Shown here: positions 49,734 through 58,660 of the stretch, in pieces | How the letters are laid out: each line of letters opens with the position of its first letter | Position numbering within the stretch: position 1 is the first letter of the stretch | Source: JAKVBH01 sp049800955 | GTDB lineage: Bacteria; Pseudomonadota; Alphaproteobacteria; Rhodobacterales; Rhodobacteraceae | Assembly: GCF_049800955.1 (NCBI RefSeq) | Contig: NZ_JBNAGA010000001.1 | Coordinates: 2,046,001-2,110,000 of the forward strand | Reading direction: 5' to 3' | Length of the DNA stretch: 64,000 bases | The notes under the pieces: model-generated | What the model saw: only the letters and a program-made list of their open reading frames with translations | What the model was told of the DNA's origin: nothing | Database searches by the model: none | Position numbers and translations under genes: made by a program

Positions 49734-50981
49734 ATGCGGTATTCTGCCCTCTCGCTTCTCAAACAAGGCATGACCGGCCACAGAAGCTGGCCCCAAGCTT
49801 GGCGCAAGGCCAGCCCCAAACCCGCCTATGACGCGGTGATCATCGGTGGTGGCGGGCATGGGCTGGCCACAGCCTACTACCTGGCGAAACACCACGGGAT
49901 GACGCGGATCGCCGTGCTCGAGAAGGGCTGGATCGGCGGCGGCAATACCGGGCGCAACACGACCGTGTGCCGCTCCAATTATTTCTACCCCGAAAGCGTC
50001 GCGCTCTATGATCTGGCGCTGCGGCTCTATGAGGGGCTGAGCCGGGAGCTCAATTACAACGTGATGCTCTCCCAGCGCGGCATGCTGATCGCCGCCCATA
50101 CGCCCGCGCAGATGGAGATCTGTAACCGCATCGCCAATGCCATGCAACTCAACGGCGTCGACGGCAAGCTCATGACCGCGCGCGAGGCGGCCGCAAAAGT
50201 GCCGCTGGCCGATACCGGGCCCGATGCGCGCTACAGGCTCATGGGCGGCATCTGGCAGGGCCGCGCAGGCACCGCGCGCCATGATGCGGTGGCCTGGGGC
50301 TATGCGCGCGCCGCAAGCGCTCTTGGTGTCGATATCATCGAGAATTGCGAGGTCACCGATATCGAGACAAAAGGCGGCGCTGTGAGACGCATCGAGACCA
50401 GCCTTGGCCCGATCCAGACCGACCGAATTGGCATTGCCGCCGCAGGCGCCACGCCGGGCCTGATGGCCCATGTGGGCGTGCAGCTGCCGATCCATGATTA
50501 CGCCTTGCAAGCCTTCGTCTCGGAGCCTGTGAAACCCTGCCTCGACACGGTCCTGCTCTATCTCGGCACGGGCACCTATGTCAGCCAGTCAGACAAGGGG
50601 GAACTGGTGTTTGGCGGCGGGCTCGACCGGGTGCCCACCCATGGCCAGCGCGGCAATCTGCCTGTGCAGGAGGCCATAACCGCAGGGCTGCTGGAGATGT
50701 TTCCAGCCTTCGGACAGCTCAAGCTGTTGCGCCAATGGGCCGGTGTGGTTGACGTGGTCCCCGACAGCTCGCCCCTCATCGGCCCGGCCGGGCCAGAGGG
50801 GCTTTATATCAACTGCGGCTGGGGCACAGGCGGGTTCAAGGCCATTCCCGCCGGAGGCTGGCTGCTCGCGCATCTGCTCGCCACGGGCCAGCATCACGAG
50901 ATCAGCCGCCCCTTCGATCTGGACCGCTTCACCACCGGCCGCCTGATCGATGAAGCCGCAGGCTCCGGCATCGCGCATTAG
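49734..50981 (+). CDS. soxB: Sarcosine oxidase beta subunit
   Basis: Flavin subunit of heterotetrameric sarcosine oxidase (415 residues, usual length). It has the FAD motif AVIIGGGGHGLATAYYLAKHHG near 34, GWIGGGNTGRNTTVCRSNYF near 64 with the NTGRNT signature of the subunit, and the C-terminal YINCGWGTGGFKAIPAGG near 363. The complex oxidises sarcosine to glycine, passing formaldehyde units to tetrahydrofolate. The start at 49734 lies just after the TetR stop. It is first in the order B-D-A-G typical of sox operons. Confidence 0.95.
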   Translation: MRYSALSLLKQGMTGHRSWPQAWRKASPKPAYDAVIIGGGGHGLATAYYLAKHHGMTRIAVLEKGWIGGGNTGRNTTVCRSNYFYPESVALYDLALRLYEGLSRELNYNVMLSQRGMLIAAHTPAQMEICNRIANAMQLNGVDGKLMTAREAAAKVPLADTGPDARYRLMGGIWQGRAGTARHDAVAWGYARAASALGVDIIENCEVTDIETKGGAVRRIETSLGPIQTDRIGIAAAGATPGLMAHVGVQLPIHDYALQAFVSEPVKPCLDTVLLYLGTGTYVSQSDKGELVFGGGLDRVPTHGQRGNLPVQEAITAGLLEMFPAFGQLKLLRQWAGVVDVVPDSSPLIGPAGPEGLYINCGWGTGGFKAIPAGGWLLAHLLATGQHHEISRPFDLDRFTTGRLIDEAAGSGIAH

Positions 50982-50996
50982 AGAGAGGGCACAGCC

Positions 50997-51263
50997 ATGC
51001 AAACCTTCCCCTGCCCCTTTTGCGGCCCCCGCGATGAGACGGAGTTTCACTTCGCCACCGAGGCCGGTCGCGCGCGCCCCGAACCCGCAGCAGAGGTCTC
51101 TGACGAAGATTGGGCAGCTTACCTCTTCGCGGCCCACGCCCCCAAGGGAACAGTGCGCGAGATCTGGCTGCACCTGCCCTGCGGCGAATATTTCGTCCTG
51201 ACCCGCAACAGCGTAACCCGCGCCATCCACGGCGCAAAACCGCTGCCCGGAGTGCCGGCATGA
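50997..51263 (+). CDS. soxD: Sarcosine oxidase delta subunit
   Basis: Small zinc-binding subunit of 88 residues. The zinc site is formed by FPCPFCGPRDETEF at the N-terminus and a later Cys in LHLPCGEYF near 62. It also has the family's DEDWAAYLFAAHAPKGTVREIW core. GAGAGAGGG precedes the ATG. The stop overlaps soxA by four bases. The subunit is structural in the alpha-beta-gamma-delta complex. Confidence 0.95.
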   Translation: MQTFPCPFCGPRDETEFHFATEAGRARPEPAAEVSDEDWAAYLFAAHAPKGTVREIWLHLPCGEYFVLTRNSVTRAIHGAKPLPGVPA

Positions 51264-54100
51264 GCGGCTGGAGACATCCGACACGCGGCACACAGATCAA
51301 CCGTGCCGCCCCGGTACAGTTCCGCTTCGACGGACAAGACATTGCCGCCTTCGAGGGCGACACCCTCGCCTCCGCGCTCATGGCATCAGGCCAGCGCATC
51401 CTCGGGCGCAGCTTCAAATACCACCGCCCACGCGGCCTCTGGGGCATGGGCGCAGACGAACCCAACGCCGTCTTTGACGTGACCCACGCGGGTCAACACT
51501 GGCCCAATGCCCGCGCGACGCTGGTCCCGGCCGCGCAAGGCATGGAGGTCCGTGCGGTGAACGCCCGCCCCCATGCGCGCGGAGACAGGCTGGCCTGGCT
51601 CGATTTGGCCCAGCGCTTCCTGCCCGCCGGATTTTACTACAAGACGTTCATGGCCCTGCCCTGGAAGGTCTATGAACCCATGATCCGGCGCATGGCGGGT
51701 CTAGGAGCCATAGATCCGCGAAAGGCCCCGCCGGGAGATGTGGCGCAGGTCTCGGCGGCCTGCGATGTGCTGGTGATCGGCGCGGGCCCTGCGGGGCTGG
51801 CCGCAGCCAAGGCCGCCGCCACACAAGGCCGCAAGGTCTGGCTTGTGGAAGACGCGCGGAACCTTGGCGGCGCGCTGCACTGGCGCGGCGGAGAGATTGA
51901 CGGCGCCCCTTGGGAGGATTTTGTCGCATCCTGCCGCGATGCCATCCACGAGGCTGGCGGGCGCGTCCTGACAAACACCACCCTGTGGGGCGCTTTCGAT
52001 CATGGCATGTTCTCCGCATGGCAGCGCGGGCAGAGCTTGTGCGGTCCGGAGACCCATTGGCGCATTCGTGCCGCTCAGACAGTTCTTGCCGCAGGCGCTC
52101 TGGAACGCCCGCTTTGGTTCGCCAACAACGACCGGCCCGGCGTGATGTCTGCCGAGGCAGCGCTGCATCACCTGGCGCTCTACGGCGCGGTCCCGGGGCG
52201 GCGTATCCTGCTGGCCAGCGCCAGTGATCGCAGCCGCGCTGTGGCCCGTGCGCTGCTGGAGGCAGGCGCAGACGTCACACGGGTGGATCCCCGCACGGAC
52301 GCACCACAGGATCCAGACGTGCCACATATCACGGGACGCGTGGAGGCTGCCCACGGGCGGCGGGGCGTCGAAGCTGCGACGGTGGGTGGCGCGCGCGTCT
52401 CCTGCGATACGATCCTGTGTTCAGGCGGGACAACGCCCACGGTCCATCTGTGGTGTCAGGCCGGGGGCAAGCTCGATTGGACCGCCGCGCGCGATATGCT
52501 CGTGCCACGCCCCGACACAGCGCCCCTGCAGGTGGTGGGCGCGGCCAACGGAACGCTGGATCTGGCGGGCGCGCTGCGCGAGGGCCACGCCGCTGGCGGC
52601 GGTCAGGGCCATGCGCCGCAGGCGGCGGGCGAAAGCACAAGTGCAGCTCCGATGCGCCCCGATCCCACGCTGCCCGGGCGACACTGGATTGATCTGCAAA
52701 ACGATGTGACGCTCAAGGACGTGGGGCTTGCGGCGCGCGAGGGGTTTGTCTCCGTCGAGCATCTCAAACGCTACACCACCCTCGGCATGGCCACTGACCA
52801 AGGCCGCAGCGCCAATTTCGCAGGCCTTGCCGCAATGTCAGAGAGCACCGGACGCACGATCCCGGAAACCGGCACGACGACCTATCGCCCGCCGTTTCAG
52901 CCGGTTCCCCTGCGCGCCATCGCCGGGCCCGCGCGCGGCGCGCTCTACCATGCGCCCAAGCGGCTCGCGCTGGAGGCCGCGCATCACGCGCGGGGCGCAA
53001 GGTTTCGCGAATATGGCGGCTGGCTGCGCCCGTCGGTCTATGGGCCCGGAGACGAGACGCAGATTGCACAGCAGGAGGCAGAACTGGCCCGCACAACCGT
53101 GGGCCTCTATGACGCCTCACCCCTGGGCAAGCTGGAGATCATCGGCCCGGGCGCGGCGGAGCTGCTCGATTTCGCCAGCTACATGCGCATGTCCTCGCTC
53201 AAGCCGGGGCGGGCACGCTACGGCTTCATGCTCAGCGAGACAGGCATTGTCTTTGACGATGGGGTCACGCTGCGCCTGGGCGAGGATCGGTTTCTGGTCT
53301 CGGCCTCCTCGTCTCACGTGGATGGCGTGCGCTTTGCGCTTGAGGATGCGCGGCAGGACCGCATCGGGCGGGCGCGTGCCTTCATCCATGACGTCACCCA
53401 GGGGCTGGCAACGCTTTGCGTCACCGGTCCGCGCGCCCGGGCGCTCTGTCAGGCCGCAGGCATCCCCTTGCCGGATGTGCCGCCCATGGGCGTGGCCGAG
53501 ATCGCCTTTGAAGGCCAGGACCTGCGCGTCGCCCGGATCAGCTTCACCGGTGATGTGAGCTATGAGCTCAGCATCCATGCCGCCCATGCCGAGACGCTGC
53601 ACGCCCGGCTCGACGCGGCGCTGCACTCTTTTGAGGGCGGGTGGATCGGGCTTGAGGCTCTCATGATCCTGCGCGCGGAAAAGGGCTTCATCCTGATCGG
53701 CAAGGATACTGACGGGCTGACCATGCCGCATGATCTGGGCTGGATGCGCCCGCGCGAGACGCGCACCGAGGAATATCTTGGCAAGCGCGCGCTCTTTACC
53801 CCTGAGGCCAAAAGCGAAACACGACGGCAGCTTGTCGGGCTCGCGGTGCCGCCCGGCGGCGATGTCATCGAGACAGGATCCCATGTCATCACCCGGGAGG
53901 GGCCACGGCGCTCCATGGGGTTTGTCACGTCAAGCTACATGAGCCCCAATATGGGCCGCCCCATCGCGCTGGCGCTGGTTGAAAACGGGCGCGCGCGGAT
54001 CGGCGAGACTGTACGGCTCTTCAACAATGGCATTGTGCGGGAGGCCACGCTCTGCCCGCCCTGCGCCTTCGACCCGACAGGAGCGCACCTGCATGGATGA
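51260..54100 (+). CDS. soxA: Sarcosine oxidase alpha subunit
   Basis: Largest subunit, 946 residues. The N-terminal Fer2-like domain (residues about 18-95; VQFRFDGQDIAAFEGDTLASAL) leads to an NAD-binding domain with VLVIGAGPAGLAAAKAA near 170. A second FAD/NAD region follows, then a C-terminal GcvT-like folate domain from about 590 (REYGGWLRPSVYGPGDE, GDVSYELSIHAAHAE). This domain accepts the methylene group from sarcosine. It starts at the ATG overlapping the soxD stop and overlaps soxG by eight bases. Confidence 0.95.
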   Translation: MSGWRHPTRGTQINRAAPVQFRFDGQDIAAFEGDTLASALMASGQRILGRSFKYHRPRGLWGMGADEPNAVFDVTHAGQHWPNARATLVPAAQGMEVRAVNARPHARGDRLAWLDLAQRFLPAGFYYKTFMALPWKVYEPMIRRMAGLGAIDPRKAPPGDVAQVSAACDVLVIGAGPAGLAAAKAAATQGRKVWLVEDARNLGGALHWRGGEIDGAPWEDFVASCRDAIHEAGGRVLTNTTLWGAFDHGMFSAWQRGQSLCGPETHWRIRAAQTVLAAGALERPLWFANNDRPGVMSAEAALHHLALYGAVPGRRILLASASDRSRAVARALLEAGADVTRVDPRTDAPQDPDVPHITGRVEAAHGRRGVEAATVGGARVSCDTILCSGGTTPTVHLWCQAGGKLDWTAARDMLVPRPDTAPLQVVGAANGTLDLAGALREGHAAGGGQGHAPQAAGESTSAAPMRPDPTLPGRHWIDLQNDVTLKDVGLAAREGFVSVEHLKRYTTLGMATDQGRSANFAGLAAMSESTGRTIPETGTTTYRPPFQPVPLRAIAGPARGALYHAPKRLALEAAHHARGARFREYGGWLRPSVYGPGDETQIAQQEAELARTTVGLYDASPLGKLEIIGPGAAELLDFASYMRMSSLKPGRARYGFMLSETGIVFDDGVTLRLGEDRFLVSASSSHVDGVRFALEDARQDRIGRARAFIHDVTQGLATLCVTGPRARALCQAAGIPLPDVPPMGVAEIAFEGQDLRVARISFTGDVSYELSIHAAHAETLHARLDAALHSFEGGWIGLEALMILRAEKGFILIGKDTDGLTMPHDLGWMRPRETRTEEYLGKRALFTPEAKSETRRQLVGLAVPPGGDVIETGSHVITREGPRRSMGFVTSSYMSPNMGRPIALALVENGRARIGETVRLFNNGIVREATLCPPCAFDPTGAHLHG

Positions 54101-54629
54101 ACGAATGGATGAACGGATCTGGACAGACACGCCTCTGCAGGAGGGCGAGCGCCTCGCAAAACCTGACTGCGAGATCACGCGCGTTGCAACGGGCCATCAA
54201 TCCCTGATCTCGGGGCAACTGGACGCCGCCCTGCGCCTCCTTGCGCCCGACATCCCCGAGGCGGGCTTCGGCGGGCGGGCGGATCCTGCCGAAACCGCGA
54301 TCCGCATCGCGCGCGACCGGATGTTGCTGGTGACACGCGCGCCCCTGCCCCAGCCTGCGGGCTGGCATGCGGCGGGATTTGCCGTGAGCCGGGCAGGCGC
54401 GCTCTACGCGCCGCTGAGATTTTCGGGCACATGCGCTTGGGACATGCTGGCCCATGGCCTGATATCACCGCCGCCCCACGGCTCCCGCTCCGCCGCGCTG
54501 CACGTCGCGGGCATCTCGGCACTGGTGACAGGGCCAGCTGAGGGGCGGGCTGACGGGCTGACGCTCTGGGTCCCACAGGCCCATCTCACCTACCTGACCA
54601 GCTTTTTGCGCCAACTGCCCCCGGCATAA
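54093..54629 (+). CDS. soxG: Sarcosine oxidase gamma subunit
   Basis: Gamma subunit of 178 residues, the least conserved part of the complex. Family features are FSGTCAWDMLAHGLISPP near residue 110 and the C-terminal LTLWVPQAHLTYLTSFLRQL. The start at 54093 overlaps the soxA end; GGAG lies about ten bases upstream. A second ATG four codons on (MDERMDER repeat) is an alternative. It is the last gene of the module. Confidence 0.88.
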   Translation: MDERMDERIWTDTPLQEGERLAKPDCEITRVATGHQSLISGQLDAALRLLAPDIPEAGFGGRADPAETAIRIARDRMLLVTRAPLPQPAGWHAAGFAVSRAGALYAPLRFSGTCAWDMLAHGLISPPPHGSRSAALHVAGISALVTGPAEGRADGLTLWVPQAHLTYLTSFLRQLPPA

Positions 54630-54759
54630 CCCGCCCAACATCGGGCACAGATACATCACTTGCGCCCCTTTCGCGCCCTTTGCCCCCCTTGCCGCGCGGC
54701 AATGCTTGCCGGGCGTGGCGCGAGACCGTAAGTCAGGCGCAAAGCAGCCGAGGTAGCCC

Positions 54760-55539
54760 ATGCGTATCCTTCTCACCAATGACGACGGCATCAATGCCCC
54801 GGGCCTCGCCGTGCTCGAAGAAATTGCGACCGAGATCGCAGGCCCCGGCGGCGAAGTCTGGACCGTGGCCCCCGCGTTTGAGCAATCCGGCGTCGGCCAT
54901 TGTATCTCCTACACCCACCCCTTCATGGTCACGAAGATGAGCGAGCGGCGCTATGCGGCCGAAGGCAGCCCGGCGGATTGCGTGCTGGTGGGCCTGCACG
55001 ATGTGCTGCCTGCGCGGCCTGATCTGGTGCTCTCAGGCGTGAACCGGGGGAACAATTCGGCGGAGAACACGCTCTATTCCGGCACGATAGGCGGCGCGAT
55101 GGAAGCCGCCCTTCAGGGCATACCCGCCATGGCGCTTTCGCAATATTACGGGCCGGGCAATATCAACCTCGATGACACATTCGAGGCCGCGCGCCAGCAT
55201 GGCGCGGCGACCGTGCGCGCGGTTCTGGACGCGCCTGCGCCCAAGGGCGATTACCAGCTCTTTCACAATATCAACTTCCCGCCTGTGCCCGGAGCAGAGG
55301 TAAAAGGCATGGCCGCTGCCCCGCAGGGCATCCGCAAAGGCACGCATTTCGCCGTCGAGCCGCACAATTCCCCCTCGGGCCGCCGCTTTCTCTGGATCAA
55401 GGGCGGCGATCAGCGCGCGCCTGCGCAGCCGGGCTCCGATGCTGCCGTCAATCTCGATGGCTATATCTCGATCACTCCCATGCGCGCCGATCTGACCGAT
55501 GCCGCAGCGCTGTCTGCCCTCCATGATCACCTCGCTTAA
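54760..55539 (+). CDS. surE: 5'/3'-nucleotidase SurE
   Basis: Metal-dependent nucleotidase of 259 residues. The canonical MRILLTNDDGINAPG start contains the two metal-binding Asp residues. The SGVNRGNNSAENTLYSGTIGGAMEA signature is near residue 89. It dephosphorylates nucleoside monophosphates and supports stress survival. It overlaps pcm by 17 bp, the classic surE-pcm arrangement. Confidence 0.97.
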   Translation: MRILLTNDDGINAPGLAVLEEIATEIAGPGGEVWTVAPAFEQSGVGHCISYTHPFMVTKMSERRYAAEGSPADCVLVGLHDVLPARPDLVLSGVNRGNNSAENTLYSGTIGGAMEAALQGIPAMALSQYYGPGNINLDDTFEAARQHGAATVRAVLDAPAPKGDYQLFHNINFPPVPGAEVKGMAAAPQGIRKGTHFAVEPHNSPSGRRFLWIKGGDQRAPAQPGSDAAVNLDGYISITPMRADLTDAAALSALHDHLA

Positions 55540-56194
55540 GGCCCGCCCGTTGACCTTCGACGCCGAACACAAGATGCAATTTCTCTTCGCGCTGCGCTCC
55601 AAAGGCGTGACGGATACGCGCGTGCTGGAGGCGATGGAGAAGGTCGACCGGGGCCGGTTCGTGACGGGGCTCTTCGAGGATCGCGCCTATGAGGACATGC
55701 CTCTGCCGATCCCCTGCGGCCAGACCATCTCGCAACCCTCCGTCGTGGGGCTGATGACGCAAGCGCTCAACATCTCGCCGCGTGACAAGGTGCTCGAAGT
55801 GGGCACAGGCTCTGGCTATCAGGCCGCTGTCCTGAGCCAGATCGCGCGCCGCGTCTACACGATTGACCGCCACCAACGCCTCGTGCGCGAGGCGCGCGCG
55901 ATTTTTGACGACATGGACATCACCAATATCACCGCGATCACAGGCGATGGCTCCCACGGTTTGCCCGATCAGGCCCCCTTTGATCGCATTCTTGTGACAG
56001 CGGCCGCAGAGGACCCGCCCGGCCCCCTCTTGGCCCAGCTCAAAATGGGCGGTATCATGGTGGTGCCCGTGGGCCAGTCTGACGCCGTGCAAAGCCTCAT
56101 CCGCGTGGAGCGTACCGAGGCGGGTCTGGAATATGACGAGCTGCGCCCCGTGCGTTTCGTGCCCCTCGTGGAGGGGCTGGGTCGAGAGACCTGA
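55523..56194 (+). CDS. pcm: Protein-L-isoaspartate O-methyltransferase
   Basis: Repair methyltransferase of 223 residues that uses SAM to methylate isoaspartyl residues in damaged proteins. It shows the PCMT substrate loop PLPIPCGQTISQPSVVGLMTQAL near 57, SAM motif VLEVGTGSGYQAAVL near 88 and the post-motif FDRILVTAAAEDPP near 150. The start at 55523 lies inside surE, an overlap common for this pair; a further upstream ATG would lengthen the overlap. Confidence 0.95.
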   Translation: MITSLKARPLTFDAEHKMQFLFALRSKGVTDTRVLEAMEKVDRGRFVTGLFEDRAYEDMPLPIPCGQTISQPSVVGLMTQALNISPRDKVLEVGTGSGYQAAVLSQIARRVYTIDRHQRLVREARAIFDDMDITNITAITGDGSHGLPDQAPFDRILVTAAAEDPPGPLLAQLKMGGIMVVPVGQSDAVQSLIRVERTEAGLEYDELRPVRFVPLVEGLGRET

Positions 56195-56251
56195 GCAGAG
56201 TTTCGTGCCCAACCCGGGAGACACCGGGACGGCCCTTTTGAGGATGTCGAG

Positions 56252-57517
56252 ATGTTTTATCCGCCCCTGCAATCGCGCATGGCCTTTCCCCGATTGGCCC
56301 GTAACCGCATGCCCCGCGCCCGCATGACCCGTCCCCGCATCGCCCGCTGGCGCACCGCCCTGCTTGGCACGAGCCTTCTGGCGCTGGCTGCCTGCGAAGG
56401 CCAACCGCTCGATTTCGATATGCGCGGCCTGTTGGGCGACAATCGCTTCGATACGGCCCAGGCCGCCCAGAACGCGACCGCCAAACGGCCCGAGCCCGAT
56501 GATCGCGGGATCATCTCCTATCCCGGCTATCAGGTGGCCGTGGCCCGCCGCAATGACACGCTGAGCACGCTCGCTGCGCGGATTGGCGCCGATGCCGCCG
56601 CCCTGGGCCGCTTCAACGGCATCAAGGTGGATGATCCGCTGCGCGCGGGCGAGATCATCGCCCTGCCGGGTCGCGTGGCAGAGCCCTCACCCGCCACGGG
56701 CGCAGCCATCACCGGGCCCATCCGCCCGGCCTCCGAGATTGACGTGAGTGCCATTGCGGGCAATGCGATCGACAATGCCGCGCCCACGCCCGTGACTTCG
56801 CAGGAGCTGCCCGATGACGTGCAAACGGGCTTTGAGCCTGTGCGCCACAAGGTGGCACGCGGCGAGACAGCCTTCACGATTGCACGGCTTTACAACGTGA
56901 CCGTGCGCGCACTGGCCGATTGGAACAGCCTCGATCGGGACTTTACGATCCGCGAAGGTCAGTTCCTCCTGATCCCGACCGCGCAGGAAGCGGCCCCCGT
57001 GCGCACCGTGGCCAATGACACGCCAGAGCCCGGCTCCGGCTCGCCCACGCCCACACCGCCCTCTGCCGCAACGCCCCTGCCCGACGAAGTGCCGCCTGCG
57101 GCCTCCGAGCCCGTTGCAGCACCCGTTCAGGAAGCGCCTGTCGTGCAGGCGGCCGCACCAGCCGCCACAGGCCGCATGGTCTTCCCGGTCCAGGGCACGA
57201 TCATTCGCGAATATGCCAAGGGCCGCAATGAAGGGATCGACATCTCCGTCCCGGCAGGCACAGCTGTCAAAGCCGCCGATGCAGGCACTGTCGCCGCCAT
57301 CACCTCGGATGCCGATCAGGTCCCCATCATCGTCGTCAAACACCCTGACAACCTGCTGACGGTGTATGCCAATGTCTCCGATATCTCCGTGAAAAAAGGC
57401 GATAGCGTAGGCCGGGGCCAGACCATAGCACGGGTCAATGCGGGCGATCCCGCTTACGTGCATTTCGAAGTGCGTGAAGGGTTTGAGAGCGTCGATCCGA
57501 TGCCCTATCTGCGCTGA
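56252..57517 (+). CDS. LysM and degenerate M23 (LytM) lipoprotein, NlpD-like
   Basis: Cell-envelope protein of 421 residues. An unusually Arg-rich leader precedes a lipobox (LLALAAC, Cys near 48). Two LysM domains follow (about 90-137, YQVAVARRNDTLSTLAARIG; about 196-240, HKVARGETAFTIARLYNVTVRALADWN). A Pro/Ala-rich linker leads to a C-terminal M23 domain (about 308-420). The zinc motif His is replaced (NEGIDI), so it is probably catalytically inactive, like NlpD, which activates amidases. The position after surE-pcm matches nlpD in other proteobacteria. Confidence 0.9.
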   Translation: MFYPPLQSRMAFPRLARNRMPRARMTRPRIARWRTALLGTSLLALAACEGQPLDFDMRGLLGDNRFDTAQAAQNATAKRPEPDDRGIISYPGYQVAVARRNDTLSTLAARIGADAAALGRFNGIKVDDPLRAGEIIALPGRVAEPSPATGAAITGPIRPASEIDVSAIAGNAIDNAAPTPVTSQELPDDVQTGFEPVRHKVARGETAFTIARLYNVTVRALADWNSLDRDFTIREGQFLLIPTAQEAAPVRTVANDTPEPGSGSPTPTPPSAATPLPDEVPPAASEPVAAPVQEAPVVQAAAPAATGRMVFPVQGTIIREYAKGRNEGIDISVPAGTAVKAADAGTVAAITSDADQVPIIVVKHPDNLLTVYANVSDISVKKGDSVGRGQTIARVNAGDPAYVHFEVREGFESVDPMPYLR

Positions 57518-57826
57518 ATACGGGGAACCGCGACATCTCGCGCAAATCCGGCGGTTGTGGCGCTATGGACGCGCCGCAACACACTTGCCGGTTTTGTCTC
57601 AGGCGGGCTTGCCCCAAAGGCCCCTTGCGCCTAGATCGGCACGACCCAAGGGCGATCCCGCCCGCGACGGAGCGTTTATGAAAGAGACCCGGGCATAAGC
57701 CAACGCATCCAAGACACGGTCCCGCCTGTGGGCGCGCCTGTGCTTTGATCGCGTCTCCAACCCCACCCGCGCACGCGATCTGCTGCGCGGCGTGATCGGT
57801 GTTTCTTTCACAAACGAGACCTTCCC
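57518..57826. other. Intergenic region with no recognised feature
   Basis: This 309-bp gap separates the LysM lipoprotein gene from the TopAI-like gene. I see no conserved open frame, no tRNA-like fold and no strong hairpin. It should contain the promoter of the toxin operon, but no convincing -35/-10 pair is visible. Confidence 0.5.
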
Positions 57827-58084
57827 GTGAATATCTCAAAGCACGAACAGCGTGTTTTGCACGAACTCGCCCTGGGTGGAGCCATCCACTATGATCGGGG
57901 TGAGAACGGCAAAATTCGCACCATCACCTGTTACACGCGCCATGGACATGTCCTGTCGGATTGCTCCCTTGCCGTGTTCGACCGCCTCAGAAAGCGGCGT
58001 TTCATCCGCTCTGTCCACGGCAAACCCTACCGCGTCTCGCGCAAAGGGGTGCAGGCCGTGCGCGCGCAGCTTAATCAAAGATAG
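57827..58084 (+). CDS. topAI: TopAI (YjhX)-family toxin
   Basis: Protein of 85 residues that matches E. coli YjhX along its whole length: MN(I/L)S start, EQ-x-x-LHxLA near 8, CY(T/S)R near 36, L(S/T)DC(S/T)LAVF near 44 and a VRAQL end. YjhX was renamed TopAI because it binds and inhibits topoisomerase I. A GTG start is used. The following GNAT gene, 24 bp downstream, matches the toxin-antitoxin arrangement of yjhX-yjhQ. Inhibition of topoisomerase here is inferred from homology. Confidence 0.88.
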   Translation: MNISKHEQRVLHELALGGAIHYDRGENGKIRTITCYTRHGHVLSDCSLAVFDRLRKRRFIRSVHGKPYRVSRKGVQAVRAQLNQR

Positions 58085-58108
58085 CCCCCCTCTTCAGGAG
58101 ACACAGAC

Positions 58109-58648
58109 ATGCATATCGACACAAATCCCAAAGCCCCCGCAACCACGATTGCCGCGCTCTTTCAGGAGACGTTCACCGCCTCGGAGAATGCCTCGGAAGG
58201 CGCGCTCGTGGGTGCGCTGGCCGGGCGCCTTCTGACGGAGGTGCCCGCGCCGGATCGCGTTGTGGTGACAGCACAGGAGGGCGACGTCCTGACAGGCGCG
58301 GTGGTCTTCACCCGGATGCGCTACCCTGAGGCAGAGGCTTGCGTCTTCCTGCTCTCGCCCATGGCCATCGCAACAGCGCATCAGGGGCGCGGGCTTGGGC
58401 AACAGCTCATCACCGCAGGGCTCACACATCTGCGCCAAAACGGCGTGGATGTCGTGCTGACCTATGGCGATATCCGGTTTTATGCGCGTGTGGGCTTTGC
58501 CCAGATCACCGAAGAGATCGCCCGAGCGCCGCAGCCGCTGAGCTATCCCGACGGCTGGTTGGGACAATCCCTGACGGGCGAGGCGCTTGGCCCGCTTGCA
58601 GGCCCCGGCCAATGCGTCGCGCCCTTTGACGATCCCGCCTATTGGTAA
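58109..58648 (+). CDS. GNAT-family acetyltransferase, YjhQ-like (probable TopAI antitoxin)
   Basis: N-acetyltransferase fold of 179 residues. The acetyl-CoA loop is in AIATAHQGRGLGQQLITAGL near 90-109 (Q/RxxGxG/A pattern), and a YGDIRFYARVGF segment near 117 is typical of the YjhQ/YhbS subgroup. In E. coli, YjhQ neutralises TopAI. Here the gene directly follows the TopAI homologue with its own TCAGGAG site, supporting the same pairing. It may also work as an ordinary acetyltransferase. Confidence 0.82.
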   Translation: MHIDTNPKAPATTIAALFQETFTASENASEGALVGALAGRLLTEVPAPDRVVVTAQEGDVLTGAVVFTRMRYPEAEACVFLLSPMAIATAHQGRGLGQQLITAGLTHLRQNGVDVVLTYGDIRFYARVGFAQITEEIARAPQPLSYPDGWLGQSLTGEALGPLAGPGQCVAPFDDPAYW

Positions 58649-58660
58649 ACCGCGCGCGTC

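Noticed and set aside
54689..54702. Perfect palindrome TTGCCGCGCGGCAA upstream of surE
   Set aside because: A 14-bp GC palindrome occurs easily by chance in this composition and is not placed next to a regulator gene or followed by a T-run.
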